DNA of 64,000 nt from Pseudoalteromonas sp. S16_S37 (GTDB taxonomy: Bacteria > Pseudomonadota > Gammaproteobacteria > Enterobacterales > Alteromonadaceae). A model generated the notes under the pieces. That model saw only the letters and a list, made by a program, of their open reading frames with translations. It was not told the DNA's origin and searched no databases. Where the stretch lies: contig NZ_JAAUWV010000012.1 in assembly GCF_014694405.1 (NCBI RefSeq), forward strand, positions 1-64,000. Direction: 5' to 3'. How positions within the stretch are numbered: the first letter of the stretch is position 1; each line of letters starts with the position of its first letter. Positions 1 through 8,216 of the stretch are shown in pieces. Both the position numbers and the translations under genes were made by a program.

Positions 1-1
1 A

Positions 2-106
2 CGTAATGGCCGTGTTGGCTGGGAGAGATTGTGGGAAGGATGGTTTAAATTGCAAACCATCCTTGAAGGTTATGAGCTAGCCAAGTCTCTTGATCTAGAA
101 ATGTGA
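2..106 (+). other. Open reading tail at window edge, possible 3' end of an upstream gene
   Basis: The second forward frame is open from the window edge to a TGA at 104-106, giving about 34 codons with no start. The peptide is tryptophan-rich (GWERLWEGWFKLQ, then LEGYELAKSL). It does not look like the C terminus of FlgE, the usual gene upstream of flgF. It overlaps two perfect inverted repeats, which argues either for non-coding DNA or for the end of an insertion. A transposase-like tail is one guess, but I do not recognise the family. Confidence that it is a real coding tail is low. Confidence 0.25.
36..64. repeat. Perfect 11-bp inverted repeat (hairpin 1 upstream of flgF)
   Basis: AAGGATGGTTT at 36-46 pairs exactly with AAACCATCCTT at 54-64 around a 7-nt loop. 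No T-run follows, so it is not a standard intrinsic terminator. Confidence 0.6.
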
Positions 107-115
107 TCAAGAGAC
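85..115. repeat. Perfect 11-bp inverted repeat (hairpin 2 upstream of flgF)
   Basis: GTCTCTTGATC at 85-95 pairs exactly with GATCAAGAGAC at 105-115 around a 9-nt loop. It lies 21 bp after hairpin 1 and 61 bp before the sigma-54 element of flgF. No T-run follows. It could be an operator, a processing site or the end of a mobile element. Confidence 0.6.
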
Positions 116-175
116 AGGCATGTTGCGGCCTTTTTCATTGCAGCCTCTTTTTCTAAAAATCTGTCATTTATTTGT

Positions 176-191
176 TGGCACTATTATTGCT
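176..191 (+). promoter_or_regulatory. Sigma-54 promoter upstream of flgF
   Basis: TGGCAC-N5-TTGCT matches the sigma-54 consensus; GG is at 177-178 and GC at 189-190, exactly 12 bp apart. The predicted transcript would start near 202, about 30 nt before the flgF ATG at 231. This also argues against a longer flgF reading that starts at 120, because the promoter would then sit inside the gene. Confidence 0.8.
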
Positions 192-230
192 TTTATTAGT
201 TTAGATAATTTTATTAGTAAGGTTAGTGTT

Positions 231-995
231 ATGGACAAAATGCTCTATATCGCAATGTCGGGTGCAAAGCAAAGCTTGCGCGGCGTCGCTATAAAGGCCA
301 ATAACTTAGCCAATGCCAATACCACAGGCTTTAAAGCTGACTTTGCGCAAGCGCGTTCCATGCAAGCCTTTGGTGAAGGCTTGCCAACGCGTGTGTTTGC
401 CATGCAAGAGCGCCCTGGTACGAATATGACAGCAGGCCCCATTGTTGAGACTGGTCGTGATCTGGATATATCCGTCTCACAGAAAACTTGGATCAGCGTT
501 ATGGACCAAGGTGGCAACGAGGCATATACCAAAGTAGGTACATTTAACATTCGTTCCGATGGTGCTTTAGTAACCAGTCACGGCCGTCAGGTTATTGGCG
601 AGGGTGGGCCAATTATTTTGCCTATCCCAGTTGATAAGGTGGTATTTAGTGACGATGGCTCTATTCAAGTTCGCCCTCAAGGGGCGCCAGCGAACTTTAT
701 GGAAGTAGTCGATAGATTAAAAATTATCGAGGCAGACAACGGCCAGCTAGAAAAAGGCAATGATGGTTTGTTTCGACCAAGAGAAGAAGAGCTTGTGAAT
801 GGCTTATGTGGGTTTTGTGATATTTCTCCTACCGCTCGCATTATGAGCGGCACCTTGGAGCGTTCAAACGTGAACCCAGTGCATGAAATGGTTGACATGA
901 TTAATCATCAGCGTCAATTCGAAATGCAAATGAAATTAATGAAGACCGCAGAAGAGATAGACGAACGTCATGTATCTTTACTGCGTATCGTCTAA
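231..995 (+). CDS. flgF: Flagellar basal-body proximal rod protein FlgF
   Basis: FlgF is one of the proximal rod subunits of the flagellar basal body in the periplasm. The 254-residue product starts MDKMLYIAMSGAKQ and carries the N-terminal rod signature (NNLANANTTGFKAD, about residues 22-35). The C-terminal rod/hook helix region reads LERSNVNPVHEMVDMI. I start at 231, giving the family's usual length; the open frame extends to 120 but that part overlaps the sigma-54 promoter. It is followed after 18 bp by flgG and leads a flgF-G-H-I unit closed by a terminator at 3634-3660. Confidence 0.95.
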   Translation: MDKMLYIAMSGAKQSLRGVAIKANNLANANTTGFKADFAQARSMQAFGEGLPTRVFAMQERPGTNMTAGPIVETGRDLDISVSQKTWISVMDQGGNEAYTKVGTFNIRSDGALVTSHGRQVIGEGGPIILPIPVDKVVFSDDGSIQVRPQGAPANFMEVVDRLKIIEADNGQLEKGNDGLFRPREEELVNGLCGFCDISPTARIMSGTLERSNVNPVHEMVDMINHQRQFEMQMKLMKTAEEIDERHVSLLRIV

Positions 996-1013
996 CCGAG
1001 TGAGGTAATAGTT

Positions 1014-1802
1014 ATGAACCCAGCATTGTGGATCAGTAAAACAGGCTTAGATGCTCAACAAACAGATATTGCTGTTATTTCCAATAACCTAGCGAACGCC
1101 AGTACTGTTGGATATAAAAAGAGTCGTGCGATTTTTGAAGATTTGCTATATCAAAACATCAATCAACCAGGTGGTCGCTCATCGCAAGATACAGAACTTC
1201 CTTCTGGTTTAATGCTTGGCGCAGGTTCTAAGGTTGTAGCAAACCAAAAGAATTTTTCGCAAGGCAACATGCTTAGCACAGAAAATACATTAGATTGGAT
1301 GATCCAAGGCCCTGGCTTTTTTGAAATCCAAATGCCCGATGGCACAACGGCATACACTCGCAACGGTCAGTTTACCACTGATGAAGAAGGGCGAATTGTA
1401 ACCTCAGGTGCTGGCTTCCCGCTGCAACCACAGATGAACGTTCCAGATGACGCAAAGTCAATTACCATTTCACAAGATGGTGAAGTGTCAGTGTCGATAT
1501 CTGGTCAAGCGGAAAATGTAGTCATTGGTCAATTGGTCATCAGTGACTTTATAAATCCATCGGGCTTAGAGCCAATGGGACAAAACTTGTACACTGAAAC
1601 TGCAGTTAGTGGTGCGCCGGTTCAAGGTAATCCAAGTGTTGATGGATTGGGACTGATAGTTCAAGGTGCATTAGAAACATCAAATGTGAATGTAACGGAA
1701 GAGTTGGTGAATTTGATTGAAACGCAACGCGTTTATGAAATGAATTCCAAAGTGATTTCATCGGTTGATGAAATGCTTAGTTACATTAACCAACAGTTAT
1801 AA
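1014..1802 (+). CDS. flgG: Flagellar distal rod protein FlgG
   Basis: FlgG builds the distal rod that passes through the peptidoglycan and outer-membrane rings. The 262-residue product has the N-terminal rod motif (NNLANASTVGYKKSR, about residues 27-41). Its C terminus has the conserved LETSNVNVTEELVNLI helix, shared with other rod and hook proteins. Length is normal for the family. It lies between flgF and flgH in the standard order, probably on the same transcript, with an AGGTAA-type ribosome site just upstream. Confidence 0.97.
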   Translation: MNPALWISKTGLDAQQTDIAVISNNLANASTVGYKKSRAIFEDLLYQNINQPGGRSSQDTELPSGLMLGAGSKVVANQKNFSQGNMLSTENTLDWMIQGPGFFEIQMPDGTTAYTRNGQFTTDEEGRIVTSGAGFPLQPQMNVPDDAKSITISQDGEVSVSISGQAENVVIGQLVISDFINPSGLEPMGQNLYTETAVSGAPVQGNPSVDGLGLIVQGALETSNVNVTEELVNLIETQRVYEMNSKVISSVDEMLSYINQQL

Positions 1803-1817
1803 TTTTTAGGGGGCGGT

Positions 1818-2501
1818 ATGCGTGATTTTAGCTTAGCCATTGTGGTAGTTACTTTGCTTGCAGGGTGTGTTTCTACTCAAAATAATGATGTGGTGCGCGA
1901 TGATCCGTACTATGCGCCAATGTACCCTGAACAAGACGCTGAACCAATTGTAGCAACGGGTTCTCTTTTCAGTCAGCATTTGTCTAACGACCTATACTCA
2001 GACAAAAAAGCTTTAAGAACAGGTGACATTATTACGGTTGTTTTACGAGAAACGACAGCAGCGTCTAAAGCGGCTAACAACCAAACTGATAAAGAAACGG
2101 ATGCAAAACTTAGTCCTATCACAGGGTTGGGTGGTTCAGCCATTAACATCGGCAAAGAAAGTATTCAGTTTGGCTTAGAGTCAGAATCATCTTTTAAAGG
2201 TGACTCGCAAGCAAATCAGTCAAATAGCTTATTCGGTAATATTTCAGTAAACGTGATGCGAGTGCTACCAAACGGTAACCTAGTGATCCGTGGTGAAAAG
2301 TGGCTAACTCTAAATACGGGTGAAGAATTTATCCGTTTAGAGGGCTTAGTAAGGGCGCAAGATGTCACAGCCGACAATACGGTGGAGTCTAATCGAATTG
2401 CCAATGCTAGGATCCAATATTCAGGTAAGGGTCAACATCAAGAGACACAAAGCCCTGGTTGGCTTGCACGTTTCTTTATGAGCACGTTATTCCCATTCTA
2501 A
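1818..2501 (+). CDS. flgH: Flagellar L-ring lipoprotein FlgH
   Basis: FlgH forms the outer-membrane L ring, the bushing around the rod. The 227-residue product has a lipoprotein signal: a hydrophobic N-terminal stretch ending in the lipobox LLAGC, so the mature protein should start at Cys17. The body contains the conserved [13 protein letters not shown] and [14 protein letters not shown] regions. A strong GGGGG purine ribosome site precedes the ATG. It sits between flgG and flgI as in most flagellar operons. Confidence 0.96.
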   Translation: MRDFSLAIVVVTLLAGCVSTQNNDVVRDDPYYAPMYPEQDAEPIVATGSLFSQHLSNDLYSDKKALRTGDIITVVLRETTAASKAANNQTDKETDAKLSPITGLGGSAINIGKESIQFGLESESSFKGDSQANQSNSLFGNISVNVMRVLPNGNLVIRGEKWLTLNTGEEFIRLEGLVRAQDVTADNTVESNRIANARIQYSGKGQHQETQSPGWLARFFMSTLFPF

Positions 2502-2511
2502 TAAGGTCAAG

Positions 2512-3609
2512 ATGATGAAAATATTTATTACAGCGTGCATGTTACTTGGGAGCCTTTTCTCCGCAGCAGCTACCGCTGAGCGTATAAAAGACGTCAGTAT
2601 GATCGAAGGCGTTCGCTCGAATCAGCTTGTTGGCTATGGTTTAGTAGTGGGATTGCCAGGCACTGGAGAGCAAAGCCGTTTCACAGAGCAGAGCTTTAAA
2701 GCCATGCTAAGTAGCTTCGGTATTACCATGCCAACTAGTTTGAAGCCAAAAATCAAAAATGTGGCGGCTGTAGCGGTTCATGCTGATCTACCTCCTTTTG
2801 TAAAGCCGGGTCAGAAAATCGATATCACAGTGTCTTCTATCGGAAGCGCGGGTAGCTTGAGAGGCGGCACATTGTTACAAACATTCTTAAAAGGTGTTGA
2901 TGGAAATGTTTATGCCATAGCGCAGGGAAGCCTAATTGTTGGTGGTCTCGGTGCTGAGGGTTTAGATGGCAGCAGAGTTGTGATTAATACCCCAACTGTT
3001 GGTAGAGTGCCCAACGGTGCTACAGTAGAACGTGCGGTTAAAAGCCCGTTTACGCAAGGGGATCATATTACCTTCAATCTGAACAGTCCTGATTTTACAA
3101 CCGCCAAGCGCCTTGCTGACACCATTAATGCCTTGGTTGGTCCAAATAGTGCGAAACCAATGGACGCAGCTTCAGTACGGGTTATCGCACCAAGAGACCC
3201 TTCACAACGAGTTGCTTATTTATCAACGCTTGAAAACTTAGAGTTTAAGCCTGCGGATACAAATGCCAAAATCATAGTCAATTCGCGCACAGGCACCATC
3301 GTGATTGGTAAGAATGTTAAACTGCAGCCTGCGGCTATTACCCATGGTGGTCTAACCGTCACAATTGCAGAGCAGCAAAACGTATCTCAACCGCAAGCTC
3401 TGGGTGGAGGTGATACTGCCATTACACAGCAAAGCATCATCGATATAGACTCAGACGACTCTCGCGCTTTTGTGTTTGACCCAGGTGTAAGTCTTGATGA
3501 TTTAGTCAGAGCAATAAACCAAGTTGGCGCGGCACCGGGCGACTTAATGGCTATTTTAGAAGCCTTAAAAGAAGCTGGGGCAATCAATGGTCAATTAGTC
3601 GTCATTTGA
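2512..3609 (+). CDS. flgI: Flagellar P-ring protein FlgI
   Basis: FlgI forms the periplasmic P ring around the rod in the peptidoglycan layer. The 365-residue product has a cleavable signal peptide (hydrophobic stretch ending near AAATA, residues about 17-22). It then has the family start [26 protein letters not shown] and a C terminus ending [16 protein letters not shown]. There are two adjacent ATGs (2512 and 2515) and either may be used. It is the last gene before an intrinsic terminator, which ends the flgFGHI unit. Confidence 0.97.
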   Translation: MMKIFITACMLLGSLFSAAATAERIKDVSMIEGVRSNQLVGYGLVVGLPGTGEQSRFTEQSFKAMLSSFGITMPTSLKPKIKNVAAVAVHADLPPFVKPGQKIDITVSSIGSAGSLRGGTLLQTFLKGVDGNVYAIAQGSLIVGGLGAEGLDGSRVVINTPTVGRVPNGATVERAVKSPFTQGDHITFNLNSPDFTTAKRLADTINALVGPNSAKPMDAASVRVIAPRDPSQRVAYLSTLENLEFKPADTNAKIIVNSRTGTIVIGKNVKLQPAAITHGGLTVTIAEQQNVSQPQALGGGDTAITQQSIIDIDSDDSRAFVFDPGVSLDDLVRAINQVGAAPGDLMAILEALKEAGAINGQLVVI

Positions 3610-3633
3610 AGTTTTATTTTTAATCAAACAGTT

Positions 3634-3660
3634 AGCCCCGAAATGTCGGGGCTTTTTTTT
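3634..3660 (+). terminator. Intrinsic terminator after flgI
   Basis: AGCCCCGA at 3634-3641 pairs with TCGGGGCT at 3646-3653 around an AATG loop and is followed by an unbroken run of T to 3660. The T-run abuts the sigma-54 promoter of flgJ, so transcription units end and begin within a few bases. Confidence 0.9.
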
Positions 3661-3675
3661 GGCTCGCTTTTTGCA
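3660..3675 (+). promoter_or_regulatory. Sigma-54 promoter upstream of flgJ
   Basis: TGGCTCG-N4-TTGCA with GG at 3661-3662 and GC at 3673-3674 (12 bp apart). The predicted start is near 3686, 30 nt before the flgJ ATG at 3716. It would drive flgJ-flgK-flgL. Confidence 0.85.
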
Positions 3676-3715
3676 TTTATATCAATATGAATTTTTACAG
3701 TGTGTCGTTGAGCAG

Positions 3716-4672
3716 ATGAATACTAATCCGTTAGACAATCAGAACTTTTTTGACTTAGGAGATCTTAACTCTCTACGTCAAGACGCCTTGAAAAGCGGCA
3801 CTGATCAGCAAGCGTCCAATGAAGCGCTAAAAAAAGCTGCGCAGCAATTTGAATCTATTTTTACTCAGATGCTGCTCAAAAGCATGCGTAAAGCCAATGA
3901 GGCGATGGAAGATAAAGATAGTCCGTTTAACTCAAGTAGCGTGAAGTTCTTTGAAGAAATGCATGATCAACAATTATCAGTGGAGCTTGCTAGCAAAGGT
4001 AACTTGGGTCTAGCCGAACTGATAGTTCAACAACTTGCGCCTAACGGCGAGGGTTATACGCCGGCATCAGTATTACGCACAAATGCGGACTTACAAAGTG
4101 ACAGGTTAGTTAACGATAAAGTATCTGTTAAAGGAAAAGAAGCTGCAGTGAATTCATCACAGCAAAGTAGTAGTTTTGAGGATCCTGAGTCATTTGTCGG
4201 TGCCTTATGGGATCACGCAAAAGAAGCGGCACAAAAGATTGGTTTGAATCCTGCGGTAATGATAGCGCAAGCGGCTTTAGAGACAGGCTGGGGAAAGCAT
4301 GTTGTTACCAAAGCTGACGGTTCAAGCAGTCATAATCTATTCAACATTAAGTCTGATAAGTCGTGGCAGGGTGAAAGTGCCAAAAAGCTGACATTAGAAT
4401 TTGAGCAAGGTCTTCCTGTGAAGAAACAAGCACACTTTAGAGCCTATGACTCTATTAAAGAAAGTATTAGCGACTATGTGGATTTCTTGCAAAGCAATCC
4501 AAGGTATGAGCAAGCACTGAAAAAAGTGAAAGAACCGGCCCAATATTTAGACGCCTTGCAAGAGGCAGGCTATGCGACTGATCCTAATTATGCGCAAAAA
4601 ATTAAAGGCGTACTTCAGCGTGGCGAGTTTAAGCAAATGTTGACGTCACTTATTCGTCAAGGAGTAAATTAA
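3716..4672 (+). CDS. flgJ: Flagellar rod assembly protein / muramidase FlgJ
   Basis: FlgJ caps the growing rod and, in gammaproteobacteria, carries a peptidoglycan hydrolase that opens the wall for the rod. The 318-residue product has an N-terminal rod-cap domain (AAQQFESIFTQMLLKSMRKA, about residues 43-62). The C-terminal glucosaminidase domain has AQAALETGWGKH, where the Glu is the expected catalytic acid, and YATDPNYAQKI. I start at ATG 3716; an earlier in-frame TTG at 3659 lies on the sigma-54 promoter. FlgK follows after 1 bp. Confidence 0.95.
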   Translation: MNTNPLDNQNFFDLGDLNSLRQDALKSGTDQQASNEALKKAAQQFESIFTQMLLKSMRKANEAMEDKDSPFNSSSVKFFEEMHDQQLSVELASKGNLGLAELIVQQLAPNGEGYTPASVLRTNADLQSDRLVNDKVSVKGKEAAVNSSQQSSSFEDPESFVGALWDHAKEAAQKIGLNPAVMIAQAALETGWGKHVVTKADGSSSHNLFNIKSDKSWQGESAKKLTLEFEQGLPVKKQAHFRAYDSIKESISDYVDFLQSNPRYEQALKKVKEPAQYLDALQEAGYATDPNYAQKIKGVLQRGEFKQMLTSLIRQGVN

Positions 4673-4673
4673 G

Positions 4674-6668
4674 ATGTCTTTTGATCTTATGCAAATTGGT
4701 ACCAGTGGCGTTCGAGCAAGCTCTGAATTGTTGCAAACAACCAGTAGAAATATCTCCAACTTAAATACCAAAGGCTATATTCGAGAGCGCACCGAGCATG
4801 CAACAACGGTTGGAAATATGGTTGGCCGCCCAGAAACTGTCCGATTGATTAATGATTTTGCGGCTAAGCAGCTAAATCGTGATATCTCAAATAAAGCCTA
4901 TTACGATCAGTTTGTTACCGAGTCTTCTCGTATTGATACGCTTTTTGCTGAAGAGTCAAACAGCTTGAGTACCAGCATAAATACTATGTTTAATAGTCTG
5001 CAAGAGGCAATGAACCAACCGGCGTCAACAGTATCGCGTTCATTATTTATGAATTCTGCACAGGGCTTAGTTGAGCAGATGCATCGTTTATCAAATATTG
5101 TATTTGACCAAAAAAGCGTTGTTAATGAACAGCTCAGTCTCTATACAGATGAAGCAAATAGCCTAATTGAAAAAATCAGCCAGTTGAATAACAAAGTAGC
5201 ATCTACCTATACGAGCGATGACCACACAGTTGCACTGTCGGTTCTAAATGAACGAGACCAAGCAATCCGAGATCTGTCTGCATTAGTTGATATTGAAACC
5301 CTTGATGGTTCTAATGGTGAAAAGCTGGTGTTTCTTGGCAGTGGTCAAGCCTTAGTAATGGAAAATGGGACATTCAATGCTTTTGCGTTAGATGGCGATC
5401 CAGATCCTAACGTTAAAGATTTAAAATTGGATGTTCGCAGTGGTAAAGCCATTGCGCTGGATGTTGATTTGGGCTCACTAAAAGGGAAAATAGGTGGGTT
5501 GATGGCATTTCGTGACGATATCCTACAACCGGCACAAAACCAGCTAGGCCAGATAGGCATCGCCATTGCGGATGCTTTTAACCAGCAAAATGCTTTAGGG
5601 ATGAATTTAGATGGCAATTTGGGTGGAAATATTTTTAGTATTCCAACTGTGCAGGGCTATGCGTTTCAAAACAATACTGGTACGGGTGTCGTAAATGCGA
5701 CATTAGAAACGGGCCTTGGTAGATCTTTGCCTGCCACTGATTTTCAGGTGACATTTTTAACTGCAACAACGGTTGAAATTTCTGCAATCGATAGTGAAGG
5801 AAACGTGATAGGTACGCCGTCAACTGCGAATGTCACGGCTGGTGCCATCAACTCTGGTACGATTACATCTGGTGAATCATTTGGTTTAGATATGACAGTG
5901 ACAGGAGCGGCTGCCGCAGGGGATAGTTTTGTCGTGAAGCTTAACTCGATTGCTGCAGGTTCATTGGAGCTTGCAACACAAAGACCAGAACATTTGGCCT
6001 TAGCTTCCCCTATTCGAACCGAAGTGAGTGCGAACAATATAAGTACCGCAAGCATCTCGGCCGGAGTTGTGAGCAATACTAGTAATATCAATGCGGGCCC
6101 CCCAATTGCGTTGGCACAAGGTGATATCACGATTACTAAAACAGCTGTTGCTAACCAATATCAAATTGTGGATGGCAGCGGCACAAATTTAGTAACGATT
6201 ACACCGCCCGCAAACAGTTTCTTGAATGCTGCCGGCGCTCCTTATAATGCTTACGGTTTTGATTTTAATATTGAAGGACAGCCTGCTACGGGTGATGTTT
6301 TCACCATAAAAGTAAATAGCAATGGTTTTGATGATAACCGTAATGGCTTAGCACTTAGTCAGCTAAAAGATGATGAGCTAGTAAGGCAAGGCGTTGTAGC
6401 AAGCGCGGATAACTTTAAAACATTTAACGAATCATATGCTGGTTTAGTGACAGAAGTTGGGGTGATTGCGAATCAAGCCAAAACCAATGGTGCAGCTTTT
6501 GACGCTTTGGCAACGCAATCAGAGACATGGTTTGAGTCGATTTCTGGTGTAAACTTGGATGAAGAAGCTGCCAATTTATTACGTTTTCAGCAGTCTTACT
6601 CAGCTTCAGCACAGATCATTTCGGCTGCACGTACTATATTTGACACCTTATTGAGCGCGGCGAGGTAA
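4674..6668 (+). CDS. flgK: Hook-associated protein 1, FlgK
   Basis: FlgK forms the first junction zone between hook and filament and is exported by the flagellar type III system. The 664-residue product has the N-terminal signature SRNISNLNTKGYIRE and the C-terminal EAANLLRFQQSYSASAQIISA, which pack as coiled coils. It is longer than the enteric protein (about 550 residues). The extra length lies in a Thr/Ala/Gly-rich middle (about residues 320-560), which probably forms exposed domains. It starts 1 bp after flgJ stops and is followed by flgL. Confidence 0.95.
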   Translation: MSFDLMQIGTSGVRASSELLQTTSRNISNLNTKGYIRERTEHATTVGNMVGRPETVRLINDFAAKQLNRDISNKAYYDQFVTESSRIDTLFAEESNSLSTSINTMFNSLQEAMNQPASTVSRSLFMNSAQGLVEQMHRLSNIVFDQKSVVNEQLSLYTDEANSLIEKISQLNNKVASTYTSDDHTVALSVLNERDQAIRDLSALVDIETLDGSNGEKLVFLGSGQALVMENGTFNAFALDGDPDPNVKDLKLDVRSGKAIALDVDLGSLKGKIGGLMAFRDDILQPAQNQLGQIGIAIADAFNQQNALGMNLDGNLGGNIFSIPTVQGYAFQNNTGTGVVNATLETGLGRSLPATDFQVTFLTATTVEISAIDSEGNVIGTPSTANVTAGAINSGTITSGESFGLDMTVTGAAAAGDSFVVKLNSIAAGSLELATQRPEHLALASPIRTEVSANNISTASISAGVVSNTSNINAGPPIALAQGDITITKTAVANQYQIVDGSGTNLVTITPPANSFLNAAGAPYNAYGFDFNIEGQPATGDVFTIKVNSNGFDDNRNGLALSQLKDDELVRQGVVASADNFKTFNESYAGLVTEVGVIANQAKTNGAAFDALATQSETWFESISGVNLDEEAANLLRFQQSYSASAQIISAARTIFDTLLSAAR

Positions 6669-6673
6669 CAGTT

Positions 6674-7888
6674 ATGCGATTATCCAATAATTTAATGTTT
6701 AGAAATAACCTAAATACCATTTTGAGTAATCAAGAAGAAGTTAACCGAGCTCAGCAGCAAGTTAATACGCAAAAGCGTGTACTTACAGCATCAGATGACC
6801 CATCAGCGATCGCTAACTCAATGCTTTATACCGACAAAATTCAATCTAATGAGCAGTATGCCAAAAGCTCTTCGATGCTAAGTAGCCGCTTAGAGATGGA
6901 AGAAAGTGTGCTTGAAAATATTAAAGGTGCGATTTCTAAGGCGCAGGTTCTAACGATTCAAGCCGGTAATGGTGCGCTTTCTGATTCGGATAGAGAGGGG
7001 TTATCAGCTGAAATAAACTCACTCAAAGAGTCTATTTTTGAACTGATGAACTCAAAGTCAGAGGATGGTGGATACATATTTGCCGGTTACCAAGATAGCA
7101 AACAAGCGTTTGTGTATGATAGTGGCGCTGGAAAATATGTGTACCAGGGTGACCAAGGCCAGCATAGTATCAAGGTAGCTGAAGGAATAAGTATTAAGTC
7201 TAGCGATAATGGCTTTAACGTATTTGAAAAAGCCAGTAAGCGTTTAGATGTTGATAAAACTACGATAGTACCTGCTACAAGTAAGGTTTATGTGCAGCAG
7301 CAAGGTGCTTTTGATAACTTTCACAAGGCTAACTACAACGCTGATCCAACAGCGCCTGCGAATGCTAATACGGTAACAATCAATTTTACCTCAGCTACCA
7401 CATATGACTTACAAGTAGGTGGAACGACGATTCAGTCGGGTACTTATCAAGGTAATAAAGTCAGCGTAAATGGCATGGATATTACTTTTACAGGCACACC
7501 TGCGAGTATTGACTTTGACTTAGAAGCACCTGCAAAACAAAACGTACTGAATACTTTGGATGATTTAGTTGCCATACTCAATACTCCAAATTTGGATCAA
7601 AATGACTATAAGCAAGCACTTGCAGATGCAAATGTCGGTTTAGATAATGCGAAGAATTTGGTATCTCAAACACAATCGGTATTGGGTGGCAGACTTAACA
7701 CCACAAAGCGCATTGAAGCGGCAAACTCAGATCTTGATATCAACAATAAGTTGTCTAAAGCGAACCTAGTAGAGTTAGATATGGCAGAGGCCATCACTGA
7801 ACTCACTAAACATGAAACAGCACTTCAGGCCTCACAAGCAACGTTTGGCCGTTTATCTAGCTTGTCCTTACTAGATTACATCAGATAA
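6674..7888 (+). CDS. flgL: Hook-associated protein 3, FlgL
   Basis: FlgL forms the second hook-filament junction and belongs to the flagellin-like family. The 404-residue product has a flagellin-type N terminus (QQQVNTQKRVLTASDDPSAIANSM, about residues 27-50). The C terminus is flagellin-like, with LDMAEAITELTKHETALQASQATFGRL. The middle (about 190-290) is variable. It follows flgK after 5 bp and closes the flgJKL unit; a weak hairpin at 7894-7915 follows. Confidence 0.95.
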   Translation: MRLSNNLMFRNNLNTILSNQEEVNRAQQQVNTQKRVLTASDDPSAIANSMLYTDKIQSNEQYAKSSSMLSSRLEMEESVLENIKGAISKAQVLTIQAGNGALSDSDREGLSAEINSLKESIFELMNSKSEDGGYIFAGYQDSKQAFVYDSGAGKYVYQGDQGQHSIKVAEGISIKSSDNGFNVFEKASKRLDVDKTTIVPATSKVYVQQQGAFDNFHKANYNADPTAPANANTVTINFTSATTYDLQVGGTTIQSGTYQGNKVSVNGMDITFTGTPASIDFDLEAPAKQNVLNTLDDLVAILNTPNLDQNDYKQALADANVGLDNAKNLVSQTQSVLGGRLNTTKRIEAANSDLDINNKLSKANLVELDMAEAITELTKHETALQASQATFGRLSSLSLLDYIR

Positions 7889-7893
7889 TTGTT

Positions 7894-7915
7894 TGCTGCC
7901 AAAATTCTGGCAGCA
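7894..7915 (+). terminator. Probable weak terminator after flgL
   Basis: TGCTGCCA at 7894-7901 pairs perfectly with TGGCAGCA at 7908-7915 around a 6-nt loop. A short T-run (CCTTTTTAC) follows about 6 nt later, so termination may be partial. The rest of 7916-8089 is AT-rich with no gene that I can see. Confidence 0.5.
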
Positions 7916-8089
7916 TTCACCTTTTTACATCAACTTTTTAAGACTTTTCTATATTAGTAATTGTTTTAATTAGTGAAAAACACTCATCTTTTAAAAGTAA
8001 CTATTCCTGAATGCGTTCAAAGGTATATATATAACATTTTGATTTTTTCCATAAAAAACAAGGGATTAGTATTTTTTTTAAAAAAATAC

Positions 8090-8116
8090 TAAAGGATTTT
8101 TTTTGCTGCCCGATAA
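8090..8116 (+). promoter_or_regulatory. Sigma-28 (FliA) promoter of flagellin 1
   Basis: TAAAG at 8090-8094 and CCCGATAA at 8109-8116 match the FliA consensus TAAAGTTT-N11-GCCGATAA with the exact spacing. The expected start is near 8124, giving an untranslated leader of about 90 nt before the ATG at 8217. Confidence 0.85.
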
Positions 8117-8158
8117 CTTAAGTAACCAAGCTGGAGAATAAAAACGAATTCGAAGGCT

Positions 8159-8201
8159 TAAAGTTTAAAGTTTAAAGTTTGAGAGTAAACACAAAGTTTA
8201 C
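8159..8201 (+). repeat. Triple TAAAGTTT repeat and small hairpin in flagellin 1 leader
   Basis: TAAAGTTT occurs three times at 7-bp steps (8159-8166, 8166-8173, 8173-8180). It equals the ideal FliA -35 element, but no -10 element lies at the right distance. A short hairpin (GTAAAC at 8185-8190 with GTTTAC at 8196-8201) follows just before the GGGAGA ribosome site. Confidence 0.6.
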
Positions 8202-8216
8202 ATTGGGAGAACTATC

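Noticed and set aside
120..230. N-terminal extension of FlgF from ATG 120
   Set aside because: It contains the sigma-54 promoter and does not resemble FlgF; the family start is at 231.
8159..8180. CRISPR-like or satellite repeat
   Set aside because: There are only three 7-bp units with no spacers; it is a short tandem repeat in a leader.
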